Assembly: GCF_000815105.2 (NCBI RefSeq)
Contig: NZ_CP010310.2
Coordinates: 1,612,001-1,676,000, forward strand
DNA: 64,000 bases
Reading direction: 5' to 3'
Origin: Pandoraea pulmonicola
GTDB taxonomy: Bacteria > Pseudomonadota > Gammaproteobacteria > Burkholderiales > Burkholderiaceae
The notes below the pieces were generated by a model that worked only from the letters and a program-made list of their open reading frames with translations, had not been told where the DNA came from and ran no database searches. Position numbers and translations under genes: made by a program. This document shows, piece by piece, positions 55,718 to 64,000 of the stretch (position 1 is its first letter; each line of letters starts with the position of its first letter).

Positions 55718-56632
55718 ATGGAACTGAGGCAACTTCGCTATTTCGTAGTCCTGGCTGAAACACTCCACTTCGGGCGGGCGGCAAACCTGCTGCACATTTC
55801 GCAGCCGCCGCTCTCGCGTCAGATCGCGATGCTCGAAGAGGAACTGGGTGTCGTACTGTTCGAAAGAACGCAGCGCAGCGTCCGGCTTACCGCCGCGGGG
55901 CAGCGCTTCAATCGCGATGCACGCTCGGTGCTCGCCACGCTCGATCAGGCCCGCGCGCACGCCCGTGCCGCGGAGGTCGGGGAAGCCGGTGTGCTCTGTG
56001 CCGGCTTCATGTTCGCGGTCGCGTGCAGCGTATTGCCGGTGCTCACACGCGCATTCGCCGCAGCGTTCCCGCGCATCGAAGTCAAGCTCAAGGAGACGAT
56101 TCCTACCGATCTCGCCGCCGAGTTGCGTTGCGGCAGGCTGGACGTGGGCATCATGTATTCGTCCGATGCCAGCGGCGAACTATGTACCGAGACGATCTTC
56201 AGGGAGCCGCTCGTCGCCGCATTGCCGGCCGGTCATCGGCTCGCTGCCCGGTCGGCGATCTCCATCGGCGAACTTCGGGACGATCCGTTCATCATTTCGC
56301 CACGCGAGGCGTCGCCATTCATCCACGACACCATTACCGACCACTGCCGTCAGGCGGGTTTCCTGCCGCGTGTGCGAATGGAGACGAACTTCCAGCAAAC
56401 CATCGTCAACCTGGTGGGGCAGCGTCTTGGCGTGGCGCTCGTGCACAGCTCCATGCGCAGCACGCGCGTCGACAACGTGCAGTTCGTGCCGCTGCTGCAC
56501 GCGCCGCATATCGATGTCGCGCTGGTGTGGAATGCGGCGACCAGCAATCCATGCGTGTCACGTTTCATACACACGGCGCAGAACATCGGCCTGTCGGAGC
56601 CTTCGGAGGCCGCGATGCAGGCGTGCGCCTGA
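55718..56632 (+). CDS. LysR-family transcriptional regulator
   Basis: This 304-residue regulator begins MELRQLRYFVVLAETLHFGRAA with the helix-turn-helix ISQPPLSRQIAMLEEELG, typical of the CatR/BenM-like branch that responds to small carboxylates, and has a full effector domain. I chose the ATG at 55718 with ACAGGGG upstream; a Met eight codons earlier is possible. It is divergent from the sigma-54 activator and points toward the aminotransferase and pvf-type genes, but no operator was identified. Confidence 0.85.
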   Translation: MELRQLRYFVVLAETLHFGRAANLLHISQPPLSRQIAMLEEELGVVLFERTQRSVRLTAAGQRFNRDARSVLATLDQARAHARAAEVGEAGVLCAGFMFAVACSVLPVLTRAFAAAFPRIEVKLKETIPTDLAAELRCGRLDVGIMYSSDASGELCTETIFREPLVAALPAGHRLAARSAISIGELRDDPFIISPREASPFIHDTITDHCRQAGFLPRVRMETNFQQTIVNLVGQRLGVALVHSSMRSTRVDNVQFVPLLHAPHIDVALVWNAATSNPCVSRFIHTAQNIGLSEPSEAAMQACA

Positions 56633-56667
56633 CGTCTGTCGACGCGCCGTTCGGCGGGCACGGGTAG

Positions 56668-56700
56668 GGGGCCGTCGGCGCAGAGCGCCGCGCCGGCCCC
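56668..56700. terminator. hairpin between convergent LysR and aminotransferase genes
   Basis: GGGGCCG (56668-56674) pairs with CGGCCCC (56694-56700), and inside GGCGC pairs with GCGCC around an AGA loop, with a small internal bulge. It is GC-rich and could end transcription from both sides. Confidence 0.55.
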
Positions 56701-56706
56701 GTGTTG

Positions 56707-57933
56707 TCACGACACGGCGAGGCAGGGCGCGGTTGCGTGCAGGCGGGCCTTGATCGCCTGCGCCAGACGCGCGATGCCCGTTTCGATCTGCGTCGGCGTG
56801 GCCGTCGTGAACGTCAGGCGCATCGTGTTGGCACGCGGCGCGAGCGCATGGAACGACGCGCCGGGGATGAAGGCCACGCCGCGGGCGAGGGCGTCTTCGA
56901 AGAGCTCGGCGCTGTCGACTTCGGGCGGCAGCGTGACCCACAGGAACATGCCGCCGGCCGGGCGCGTCCACGACACGCCGTCGGGCATGTGCTCGGCCAG
57001 GCATTTGAGCATGAGCGCGCACTGGGCGCGATAGCGCAGTCGAATGGCGTCGATCTGCGCGTCGTACTCACCGTCGGTGAGCAGCGCGTGAGCCAGCCGC
57101 TGGGTGATGCCGGCCGTGTGCAGGTCGCTCGCCTGCTTGGCCTGCAGCAGCTTGATCATGAGCGCCTCGGGCGCGACCAGATAGCCCACGCGCAGGCCCG
57201 GGGCGATGACCTTGGAGAACGAGCCGAGATGCACGACGTCGTCGGGCGCCATCGACAGCAGCGACGGCGGCGTGGTGCCGCTGTAGACGAGTTCGCCGTA
57301 AGGGTCGTCTTCGACGAGCAGCAGGCCGTGACGCCGGGCTTGCGCGACCAGCGCAATGCGGCGCTCGAGCGGCAACGTGCGGCCGGTCGGATTCTGGAAG
57401 TTGGGCTGAACGTAGAGCAGACGGGCGTCGCGCATCGCCGTTTCGTCGAGGCATTCGGGAATCAGCCCGGCGCCGTCCGACGGCATTTCCCGGAACGCCG
57501 GTTCGTACTGCGCCAGCGCTTGCACGGCGCCGAGATACGTGGGCGTTTCGATGAGCACGCGGCTACCCGGATCGATCAGGACCCGCCCGACCAGATCGAG
57601 CGCCTGCTGCGAGCCGGTGGTGATGAGGACCTGCGCCGGGCGGATGATCGCACCGCCGCGTGAAAGCCGCGCCGCGATCGCCTCGCGCAGCGGCGTATAG
57701 CCTTCCGACGGGCCGTATTGCAGGGCGCCGACCGCGTCGCGCTGCAGGATTTGCTCGACCGACGCGCGCAGCCGCTCGACCGGCAGCGCGTAGGGCGATG
57801 GCAGACCGCCGGCGAACGAGATGATGTCCGGGCGCTCGGCCACCTTGAGCAGTTCACGCAGCGAGGAGGGTTTCATGCGTTGCGCGCGCTCGGCGAGCTG
57901 CCAGCGGGCGATAGGCGGAATGTGTCTGTCCAT
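56707..57933 (-). CDS. PLP aminotransferase (2-aminoadipate aminotransferase/LysN-like)
   Basis: This 408-residue fold-type I enzyme resembles LysN/MocR-type aminotransferases: ISFAGGLPSPYALPV, LQYGPSEGYTPLREAI, QPNFQNPTGRTL, EDDPYGELVY, the Schiff-base Lys in LGSFSKVIAPGLRVGYL and the substrate Arg in MRLTF. No DNA-binding domain is attached. The ATG at 57933 has AGGGA upstream. It lies behind the pvf-type genes in the same direction but a 34-bp palindrome separates them. It could supply or recycle the branched amino acid used by the NRPS; that is inference. Confidence 0.85.
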   Translation of the reverse strand: MDRHIPPIARWQLAERAQRMKPSSLRELLKVAERPDIISFAGGLPSPYALPVERLRASVEQILQRDAVGALQYGPSEGYTPLREAIAARLSRGGAIIRPAQVLITTGSQQALDLVGRVLIDPGSRVLIETPTYLGAVQALAQYEPAFREMPSDGAGLIPECLDETAMRDARLLYVQPNFQNPTGRTLPLERRIALVAQARRHGLLLVEDDPYGELVYSGTTPPSLLSMAPDDVVHLGSFSKVIAPGLRVGYLVAPEALMIKLLQAKQASDLHTAGITQRLAHALLTDGEYDAQIDAIRLRYRAQCALMLKCLAEHMPDGVSWTRPAGGMFLWVTLPPEVDSAELFEDALARGVAFIPGASFHALAPRANTMRLTFTTATPTQIETGIARLAQAIKARLHATAPCLAVS

Positions 57934-57990
57934 GGGGCGGTCCCTGACGAAGCCAATCGGAAGTGATTCGAAACCAGGCGGGAGTGCGGA

Positions 57991-58024
57991 CGGCATCCTC
58001 GCGGCGCGCGCCGCGAGGATGCCG
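57991..58024 (-). terminator. 34-bp perfect palindrome behind the SRPBCC gene
   Basis: The half CGGCATCCTCGCGGCGC is repeated in inverse without a mismatch, 23 bases after the SRPBCC stop. It would form a very strong hairpin; there is no T-run. It probably ends or attenuates the pvf-type transcript before the aminotransferase gene. Confidence 0.7.
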
Positions 58025-58047
58025 CGTCCAACGGCTGTCGGCGCCGG

Positions 58048-58539
58048 TCAGTCGTTGAACATCTTGCGCAGGTTGTCCATCGCCATTTTCAGGAAGCCGA
58101 CGGCGAAGGCGTCGAACGCCGGCTGGTCCTTCGGGTCTCCCGAGCGCGCTTCGCCCACGATGCGATAGGTGGCGGTACAGGCGTTCTCGCCGCGCGGCAC
58201 GACTTCCATCGATGCCCACATGTTGCCGATGTCGAAGGTGGTGTAGATCAGCGTCCAGCTCATCGTCATGGCGTCGTCGTTGCGGGTGTTGAGCTGCTCG
58301 ACCACGAGGTCGCCGCCCGTGAAATGCTTGTGACGCAGCGAGCGCGGGCCGGTCGCGGTGCCCGTCATCTGGATGTACTCGAGACCCGTGACGAAGCGGT
58401 TGTAGCCGTCGAAGCGGCCGACCACGTCCCACACCTTGCGCGCAGGCGCGTTCAGGTCCGCGACACCGGCGTGCACGGTGGTCGTCAGGTTGTGGATCAG
58501 CGTGTCGGGTTGCAGTTCGGTGCGGACTTTTTGCAGCAT
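58048..58539 (-). CDS. pvfD: SRPBCC/polyketide-cyclase-like protein (PvfD/MgoD-like)
   Basis: This 163-residue START-like protein (APARKVWDVVGRFDGYNRFVTGLE at the start, FDAFAVGFLKMAMDNL at the end) has a hydrophobic pocket fold that binds or cyclises small ligands. GGAG lies 8 bases before the ATG. It is the last of four genes in the pvfABCD/mgoBCAD order, 61 bases behind the NRPS gene. In those clusters the equivalent protein accompanies the biosynthetic enzymes; its exact reaction is not settled. Confidence 0.78.
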   Translation of the reverse strand: MLQKVRTELQPDTLIHNLTTTVHAGVADLNAPARKVWDVVGRFDGYNRFVTGLEYIQMTGTATGPRSLRHKHFTGGDLVVEQLNTRNDDAMTMSWTLIYTTFDIGNMWASMEVVPRGENACTATYRIVGEARSGDPKDQPAFDAFAVGFLKMAMDNLRKMFND

Positions 58540-58600
58540 GATGAACTCCTTGAAAGGTGAAGGGACTGCACGAAAACAGTAAAGACGCGATGCATCGCGA

Positions 58601-61600
58601 TCAGGCCACGGGCGCCGTGTCCGTCTCGCGTTCGGTACGCTGTGCCACGCTCGACGTCGGCGCAGGCAGGAAACCGCTCTGGATCAGATAGCGGAAGTGA
58701 CTGGCGAGCAGCCGGCCATCCTTGCGCGGATAGGCGACACCCAACCGCGCGAGCACGCCGGCGGTGCGCTCATGCGCAATGCGCGACATGTCGCCGATGT
58801 CTTCCTGGCTATCGTCGAGATAGAACGCCACGACGTCGTACAGCGCGTTGCTCTCGTCGATCGACGTCAACCGCTGTTGCCATTTGGCCGGCTCCTCCAG
58901 CGTCAGCGGGTAGCCGCACTCGACCACCGCGCCGAGGTAGTCCTCCCACGTGAGCGGTTGCGGATTCTGCAGATGGAATACGCGCAGTTCGCGCTGCGGG
59001 TCGGTCGTGCAGCGTACGATGGCCCGCGCGAGGAAATCCACCGGCATGAAGTCGAAGTCCGTGTCGCCCGCAGGCGCCGCGCCGAGCTGGAGCGATCCCT
59101 TGACGAGCAGCAGGATTCGGTTGCGCGTGGGCTGGCACAGACCTGTCTCGGCGACGCCCGTGATGTTGCCCGGGCGAAGAATGGTCGCGTCGATCCCGCG
59201 CTCGGCCGCTTCCCACACGAGGTGCTCGGCCACCCACTTGGTTACGTTGTAGCCGTTGTTCACGAATGCCGGGGCGTTGCGCGCGGGTCCCTGCTCGAGA
59301 ATGTGCCCGGTCTCGTCCATCGCGCTCGCGGCCGAGAGCGTGGAGACGAAATGCATCGACTTGTTGCGGAACTCGCAGGCCAGTCGCAGCAACTCGAGCG
59401 TGGCGCCGACGTTCGCGTCGTAGAGGTACGGATAGTCGTAGACGTGATTGACGTGAGCCCCGTTGTGGTAGATGGCGTCGATGTCGTGGGCGAGCGTGCG
59501 CCAGGTCGAGGGCGTGAGGCCGAGGCGCGGCTCGGCGAGATCGCCGAGAACGACTTTCAGCCGGGGATGGCCCGCCAGCGCACCGAGGCCATTGGCCTGG
59601 AGCGCTTGCGCGAGCCGGGCCTCGCCTTCCTTCTGGCTTGCGGCGCGCACCATGCAGTGCACGACCGCCGTCGTCTGGGCGATCAGCTCGGCGGCGATGA
59701 ACGTGCCGAGGAAACCGTTCGCACCTGTGAGCAGAACGGCGCGGGCGCCGTCGGGCACCGGACGCAGGCCGTCGACCGGTCGGATCTCGTCGGGCAGCAC
59801 CATGTCGTCGAACACGCGCGGCGGAATTCGTTCGCCCTTGTCGACGTCGTCGTTCGAGAGCAGCGACGCGAGCGCTGCGATGGTCGGCCGCTCCATGAAG
59901 CGCGCGAGCGGGGCGTTGCCGCCGAATTCCTTCTTGACGGCGAGCATCAGCTTGGAGACGAGCAGCGAGTGGCCGCCGAGGTTGAAGAACGAATCGTCGC
60001 GGCCGATCTCGAACGGCTCCAGATCGAGCAGGCGCGCCCACAGCGCACGCAACCGGGTCTGCATTTCGGTGAGCGGCTCGTTCTGCGCGCCGGCGTCCGC
60101 GGCGCCCGTGCGCTGAGCCGGGATACGCGCAAGCGCGGCACGATCGATCTTGCCGTTGTTGGTGGCGGGCAGGGCGTCGAGCACGACGATTTCGTACGGC
60201 ACCATGTAGTCGGGCAGGCGCGCGACGAGCAGGTCGCGCAGGGTGTCGCCGTTGGCGCCGATCTCGAGCGGCCTGGCGACGAAGCCGCGAATCCGCTTGC
60301 GCTCGTCCACGACGCAGGCGCACTGACCGAACAGTCCGGTGGCCAATGCCGCGCCCTCGATTTCCCCGAGCTCGACGCGGAAACCGCGAATCTTGACCTG
60401 CGCGTCGCGTCGGCCGACGAAGTGCAGCAGCCCATCCTCGTCCCATTGCACGATGTCGCCGGTGCGGTACAGCATCTCGTCGCGTGCCGAAGGCCATGCG
60501 CCGTCGGGATCGGCGAACGGATTGGGGACGAAGCTGCGCTCGGTCAGATCGGGCCGATGGAGGTAGCCGTCGGCCACCCCGGCGCCCGCCACGCAGAGCT
60601 CCCCGGGCTCGCCGGTACGCGCCGGCTGTCCCGCTTCGTCGAGCACGTAGCAGCGCACGTTCGCGATGGGCTGTCCGATCAGCCGGTTGCTGTCGCCGGC
60701 CTCGAGGCGCGCAATGGTGACGAGCACGGTGCACTCGGCCGGACCGAAGATGTTGTGGAATTCGCGTCCCCGGCTCCAGCGTGCAATCGTGTCGGGGAAG
60801 CAGACGTCGCCGCCGGTGAGCAGGTGGCGCAGGGCAGGCCAGTCGGCGTCGGGCATCACGCCGAGCAATGCGGGCGGCAGGAAGGCGTGCGTGAGCGCTT
60901 CGCGCTCGATGAGCTCGCTCAGGTCGTCGAGCGCATGCCGCTGCGCCTCGGTCGGGATCACGAGCGTCGCGCCGGAGAGGAACGTCGGGAAGATATCGAG
61001 CAGCGAGACGTCGAACGCCACCGTGCAGAACTGCAGCACGCGCGAGCTCGCGTCCATGCCGATGTAGTCGCGGTACCAGTGGCAGAAGTGCACGATATTG
61101 CGGTGCGTGAGCATGACGCCCTTCGGCGTGCCCGTCGAACCCGAGGTGAAGATCGTGATGGCGCAGCGGCTCGCGCGGTCCGCGTGACGGGCGACCGGCC
61201 AGGCGGTAACGCCGATGTCCACGTCCGACCCATCGAGCTCGCGCAGGCGGATCACGTCGATCGCCAGGCCGTCGATGGCGCTGGCGTCGAAGTCGTCATC
61301 GGTGATGAGGCAGGTCGCACGGCTCTGCTCGAGAATCTGGCGCACCCGCTCCGGCGGGAACGACGGATCGAGCGGCGCGTAGGCCGCCCCGGCCCCGATG
61401 GCGCCGAGAATGGCCGTGTAGAGCAGGCGCGACTTGGGCAGACGTACCGCGATGACGCTCGGTGCGCCGTCGTCGATGGCGGCCGGCGTCGGCAGGAGGG
61501 CGGCCAGTTGTGCCGCCAGCTTCATCGACGCGCCGACGAACGTCCGATAGTCGACGTCGCCCTGCGCGTCTCGCAGCGCGATGGCCGAAGGCGTTGCGAG

Positions 61601-62215
61601 CGCCGTGCGCGACACCATCTCGGGCAGCGACGGTTCCATCGATTCGAGCAACGATGCACGTTTCGTCTCGTTGCTGGCGTGCCAGCCCAACAGGGCGTGC
61701 AGGTCCAGCAGCACGCTGCCCGGCACGGGCGTGGCCGGCGCGCGCGCGGCGAGCGTCTCCGGCGTCAGGATGTCGCGTCCGAGCTGGCTCACGATGTCGA
61801 CCAGCAGCGCTTCCGCTTCCGTTTCGATCTGCGCGACGATATCGGCGCCGCAGACGGGGCGGCCAAAGTCGCACGTGCGGGAGGCGACGTCCACCACGCC
61901 CGCGGGGCCATGCCATTGCCAGGTGAGACTGACGCTTGCCGGCGGGAACGCCGGGGCCCGCGCCGAAAAGCTCAGCACGTGGCGCGGCTTGCTGGCGAAG
62001 CGCGGGTCGGCGCCGCCGCAGTCGATGCGCCATTCGACCTGGGCCGGCGCCGCCTGCGCGTCGGGCAGGCCGGCGCCCAACTGGGCGGCCATGTCGGCCA
62101 GTGGTCCGGACGCGTCGCACAGCGGCATCACGTCGTGGCCCATGTCGTGCAGCGCGGCAAACACGCGTGCGCCCAGACGGTGGTTGCCTGCGACGGCGAA
62201 GGAAATGGCTCTCAT
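58601..62215 (-). CDS. pvfC: NRPS A-T-R protein (PvfC/MgoA-like)
   Basis: This 1204-residue synthetase contains a ~190-residue N-terminal region of unclear fold, an adenylation domain (~205-695; A3 TSGSTGTPKG, A5 NIFGPAE, A7 YRTGD, A10 NGKID with Lys689), a carrier domain (GGHS, Ser750) and a thioester reductase (~825-1180; GANGFLG, catalytic YNVTK with Tyr989 and Lys993). It should activate one amino acid, hold it on the carrier and release it as aldehyde or alcohol. My hand reading of the specificity residues (D, V, L, F, L, G, I, V, L, K) resembles leucine-type codes. GAGGAACG before the ATG overlaps the end of the N-oxygenase gene. Confidence 0.85.
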   Translation of the reverse strand: MRAISFAVAGNHRLGARVFAALHDMGHDVMPLCDASGPLADMAAQLGAGLPDAQAAPAQVEWRIDCGGADPRFASKPRHVLSFSARAPAFPPASVSLTWQWHGPAGVVDVASRTCDFGRPVCGADIVAQIETEAEALLVDIVSQLGRDILTPETLAARAPATPVPGSVLLDLHALLGWHASNETKRASLLESMEPSLPEMVSRTALATPSAIALRDAQGDVDYRTFVGASMKLAAQLAALLPTPAAIDDGAPSVIAVRLPKSRLLYTAILGAIGAGAAYAPLDPSFPPERVRQILEQSRATCLITDDDFDASAIDGLAIDVIRLRELDGSDVDIGVTAWPVARHADRASRCAITIFTSGSTGTPKGVMLTHRNIVHFCHWYRDYIGMDASSRVLQFCTVAFDVSLLDIFPTFLSGATLVIPTEAQRHALDDLSELIEREALTHAFLPPALLGVMPDADWPALRHLLTGGDVCFPDTIARWSRGREFHNIFGPAECTVLVTIARLEAGDSNRLIGQPIANVRCYVLDEAGQPARTGEPGELCVAGAGVADGYLHRPDLTERSFVPNPFADPDGAWPSARDEMLYRTGDIVQWDEDGLLHFVGRRDAQVKIRGFRVELGEIEGAALATGLFGQCACVVDERKRIRGFVARPLEIGANGDTLRDLLVARLPDYMVPYEIVVLDALPATNNGKIDRAALARIPAQRTGAADAGAQNEPLTEMQTRLRALWARLLDLEPFEIGRDDSFFNLGGHSLLVSKLMLAVKKEFGGNAPLARFMERPTIAALASLLSNDDVDKGERIPPRVFDDMVLPDEIRPVDGLRPVPDGARAVLLTGANGFLGTFIAAELIAQTTAVVHCMVRAASQKEGEARLAQALQANGLGALAGHPRLKVVLGDLAEPRLGLTPSTWRTLAHDIDAIYHNGAHVNHVYDYPYLYDANVGATLELLRLACEFRNKSMHFVSTLSAASAMDETGHILEQGPARNAPAFVNNGYNVTKWVAEHLVWEAAERGIDATILRPGNITGVAETGLCQPTRNRILLLVKGSLQLGAAPAGDTDFDFMPVDFLARAIVRCTTDPQRELRVFHLQNPQPLTWEDYLGAVVECGYPLTLEEPAKWQQRLTSIDESNALYDVVAFYLDDSQEDIGDMSRIAHERTAGVLARLGVAYPRKDGRLLASHFRYLIQSGFLPAPTSSVAQRTERETDTAPVA

Positions 62216-62225
62216 GGCACGTTCC

Positions 62226-63149
62226 TCACAGATATTGCGCGATGGCCGCGCGCGTCGGCTCGTGATCGAGCAGGCCGGCCATCTTCAGGAATTTGCGGAT
62301 GTTCACGATCATCGGGTGCTGATTCGTGATCGGATAGGCGCCCACCATGTCGTTGGCGATCTGCTCGCGCGTGGCGGCGGGAAGATCGAGCGTGCCGATG
62401 AGCCGTCGGTCGAATTCGAGCTGCAACTCGTTGGTGAGGTATTCGCGCAGGAAGAAGGGCAGGCCGCGCCCGAGTTCGATGCGCGCCGTCTCGTCGATCT
62501 CCTGCCAGTAGAGCTTGACCAGGTTGATCCAGAACACCGAATGGCGGCCTTCGTCGGCAAGGTGATCCGCCATCACGCCCTTGACCGAGCGCTTGAGCGT
62601 GGTGTCGCGCGAGAACGCGGCGACCTCGGCGGTGACCGTGTTCTCCGAGATGGCGACGCCGAGCAGTTCCATGCCCGCGGCGTATTGCGGCGGCACATAC
62701 TCCATTGCACGCGGAATGGCGCGCGAGAGCTCGATTTCACGGTTCTGCTCGATGGGGCCGATGCCGGTGTTGCGCTCGACCTGGTCGAGATAGTCCATGG
62801 CCACGTATGCGTGGTAGTTCTCGTCGATCACCACGGACATCGCGTCGCTGCGGCAGGCGAACGGGAACGGGAACGGAAAGCGCGACTTGGCGATCGCGAG
62901 CGCGGTGCGGTTGACGATTTCCGTCTCGAAGATGATGACGTCGTTGATGTACTTGTAGAAGCTCTGCAGCAGGATGTAGTCCTGCACTTCCCGACCGGCG
63001 TCGACGACGGCCGGATGCGCGTACAGCGGCTGGCGCTCGACAGGGTAGTAGCTCAGCTCATCGTCTTCGACGATGCGGCGCGGACGGGAACGGATCGTGG
63101 CGCGTTGTTCCCATTGGTCAGCGTGGCTGACGTAACTCTGCAATGACAT
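62226..63149 (-). CDS. pvfB: AurF-type diiron N-oxygenase (PvfB/MgoC/HamC-like)
   Basis: This 307-residue protein matches the AurF family of non-heme diiron N-oxygenases, which oxidise amines to hydroxylamine or nitroso level. Metal-ligand motifs are visible: IFETEIVNRTA, VIDENYHAYVAMDY and ADEGRHSVFW. GAGGCAACGC precedes the ATG at 63149. It lies 10 bases ahead of the NRPS gene. In the fragin/valdiazen and leudiazen clusters the homologue helps form the N-N bond of the diazeniumdiolate; the same role is likely here by synteny. Confidence 0.82.
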   Translation of the reverse strand: MSLQSYVSHADQWEQRATIRSRPRRIVEDDELSYYPVERQPLYAHPAVVDAGREVQDYILLQSFYKYINDVIIFETEIVNRTALAIAKSRFPFPFPFACRSDAMSVVIDENYHAYVAMDYLDQVERNTGIGPIEQNREIELSRAIPRAMEYVPPQYAAGMELLGVAISENTVTAEVAAFSRDTTLKRSVKGVMADHLADEGRHSVFWINLVKLYWQEIDETARIELGRGLPFFLREYLTNELQLEFDRRLIGTLDLPAATREQIANDMVGAYPITNQHPMIVNIRKFLKMAGLLDHEPTRAAIAQYL

Positions 63150-63313
63150 GGCGTTGCCTCGGAATAGGGATGGGCCGGGTAGTTCGGCAACGGCGCCGCG
63201 AAGCGTGTCTCGCGCGATACCGTTGCCGGCACGGAACACAGCAGGAAGAACGGAAGATCGGCGAAGGGGTGCCGGGGGAGTACCGCTTCGCTTCTCTTCC
63301 GTCCGTCCTTTCG

Positions 63314-64000
63314 TCAGGCGGCGACGGCTTCCTTCTGCGTCGCCACGATGTGCTCGTGCAGGCCGTCCCACAGGCGCAGGCGCTCGTCGATGGCGCGCAA
63401 ACCGGCTTCCAGGGCTTCGACGAGCAGACGCTCGTCGTTGCGGGCGGACTCGGCGATCATCGCGCGCGCGGCCGGGCCGTGCTCGCCGGAGTCGACCTCG
63501 ATGTGGCGATCGAGATAGAACGTGAGCAGCGGCACGCTCTTGGGATCGATCTTCCAGCCGTCGAGCAGCGTGCGGAACATGTCCGGAATCACGTTCTCGC
63601 GGCCATAGAAGAAGTTGCCGAGCACCTGGTGCGTGGCGCCTTCGTAGCAGGTGGCGAACGTGGAGTTGACGAAGCGCACCACGGGGGCGGGGGCGTCCAC
63701 CGCGGCAAGCGCGGCGCTCACGCTGTGGCCCTTGATCAGCAGGTCGATGAGCTTCTCGATCTGGCGCGTGTCGGCGCCGACGTCGCGCATCGCGGCCAGG
63801 TAAAGATCGAAGTGGCTCATCGGGCCTTGCGGTGTCTCGTCGCATTCCTCGCCGAGCACGATCTCGTTGATCAGGCGTGCGGCGTGAATGTTGCGCGGTG
63901 CGATCCACGGCAGCGTGATGGTCGTGAGATCCGCCTGCAGCCGCTTGACCAGCGACATGAAGTCCCAGACGGCGAAGACGTGCCATTCCATGAACGTCTG
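63314..64000 (-). CDS. pvfA: heme-oxygenase-like diiron enzyme, DUF3050 (PvfA/MgoB-like), 5'-partial
   Basis: The frame stays open to the window edge; codons before the apparent Met read QTF, so the true start lies outside. The visible 228 residues match DUF3050, a HO-like fold: [42 protein letters not shown] and [17 protein letters not shown], which supply Glu and His ligands for iron. In pvf/mgo clusters this enzyme is the first gene and acts with the N-oxygenase on the amino-acid-derived amine. The 164-base gap to the N-oxygenase gene holds no other frame. Confidence 0.82.
   Translation of the reverse strand, partial: QTFMEWHVFAVWDFMSLVKRLQADLTTITLPWIAPRNIHAARLINEIVLGEECDETPQGPMSHFDLYLAAMRDVGADTRQIEKLIDLLIKGHSVSAALAAVDAPAPVVRFVNSTFATCYEGATHQVLGNFFYGRENVIPDMFRTLLDGWKIDPKSVPLLTFYLDRHIEVDSGEHGPAARAMIAESARNDERLLVEALEAGLRAIDERLRLWDGLHEHIVATQKEAVAA

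Noticed and set aside
58697..62329. A 1210-codon open frame on the plus strand across the NRPS gene
   Set aside because: It is the exact antisense of the A-T-R synthetase, Arg/His/Val-rich with no motifs or ribosome site; long shadow frames are common at this GC content.

Overview
The window looks like a high-GC chromosome of a plant- or host-associated betaproteobacterium. The long 4-base-overlap ABC operons, the many LysR/GntR/AraC regulators, the sigma-54 activators and the gene families suggest Burkholderiaceae, perhaps Pandoraea or Burkholderia. The genus is an inference; no marker gene fixes it. No intact rRNA, tRNA, CRISPR array, transposase or integrase was seen.

Region 1 (1-11.1 kb) is an accessory block of host-interaction or toxin-like genes: an AvrRpt2-type papain-like protease cut by the window edge, a small frameshifted gene, a tmRNA 3'-end fragment that looks like an old integration site, a zinc-ribbon protein, a 519-residue protein of unknown family, a secreted protein with two halovibrin-like repeats, an RCC1-like repeat protein, and a leucine-rich-repeat protein with an IpaH/SspH-type NEL ubiquitin-ligase domain.

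Region 2 (11.2-34.8 kb) is catabolic. An ArsR gene next to a 28-bp perfect palindrome is coupled to a START-GST fusion gene. A class III aminotransferase/TPP-enzyme operon follows. A FadR-type GntR gene lies divergent to a long operon (gentisate-dioxygenase-like cupin, LVIVD-type protein, RidA, GST, NMT1-type ABC importer, aldehyde dehydrogenase, GMC oxidoreductase, internally deleted 2-hydroxyacid dehydrogenase). A (R)-3-hydroxybutyrate module (bdhA, GntP permease, HbcR-like activator) has a sigma-54 promoter. A polar amino-acid ABC importer with its own GntR gene ends the region. The aminotransferase operon and this importer, 18 kb apart, carry the same tandem TTTGTTGCAACAAA operator over the -35 box, so they are probably one regulon.

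Region 3 (35-45.4 kb) combines an alkaline-phosphatase-superfamily hydrolase, a class I aminotransferase, a Dpp-type ABC importer, a LysR regulator and a phosphonopyruvate hydrolase. It reads as a route for taking up and cleaving a phosphonate amino acid or peptide. Region 4 (45.9-52.1 kb) is a GlxA/AraC regulator divergent from a PotABCD-type importer and a proline-racemase-family enzyme lacking the second catalytic Cys.

Region 5 (52.1-64 kb) is the most notable. On the minus strand lie four genes in the order HO-like/DUF3050 enzyme, AurF-type N-oxygenase, A-T-R NRPS and SRPBCC protein. These are the families and order of pvfABCD (mgoBCAD), the cluster for diazeniumdiolate signals of the valdiazen/leudiazen type. 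A phosphopantetheinyl transferase, a PLP aminotransferase, a LysR regulator and an aldo/keto reductase with its own sigma-54 promoter and enhancer sites lie beside it.
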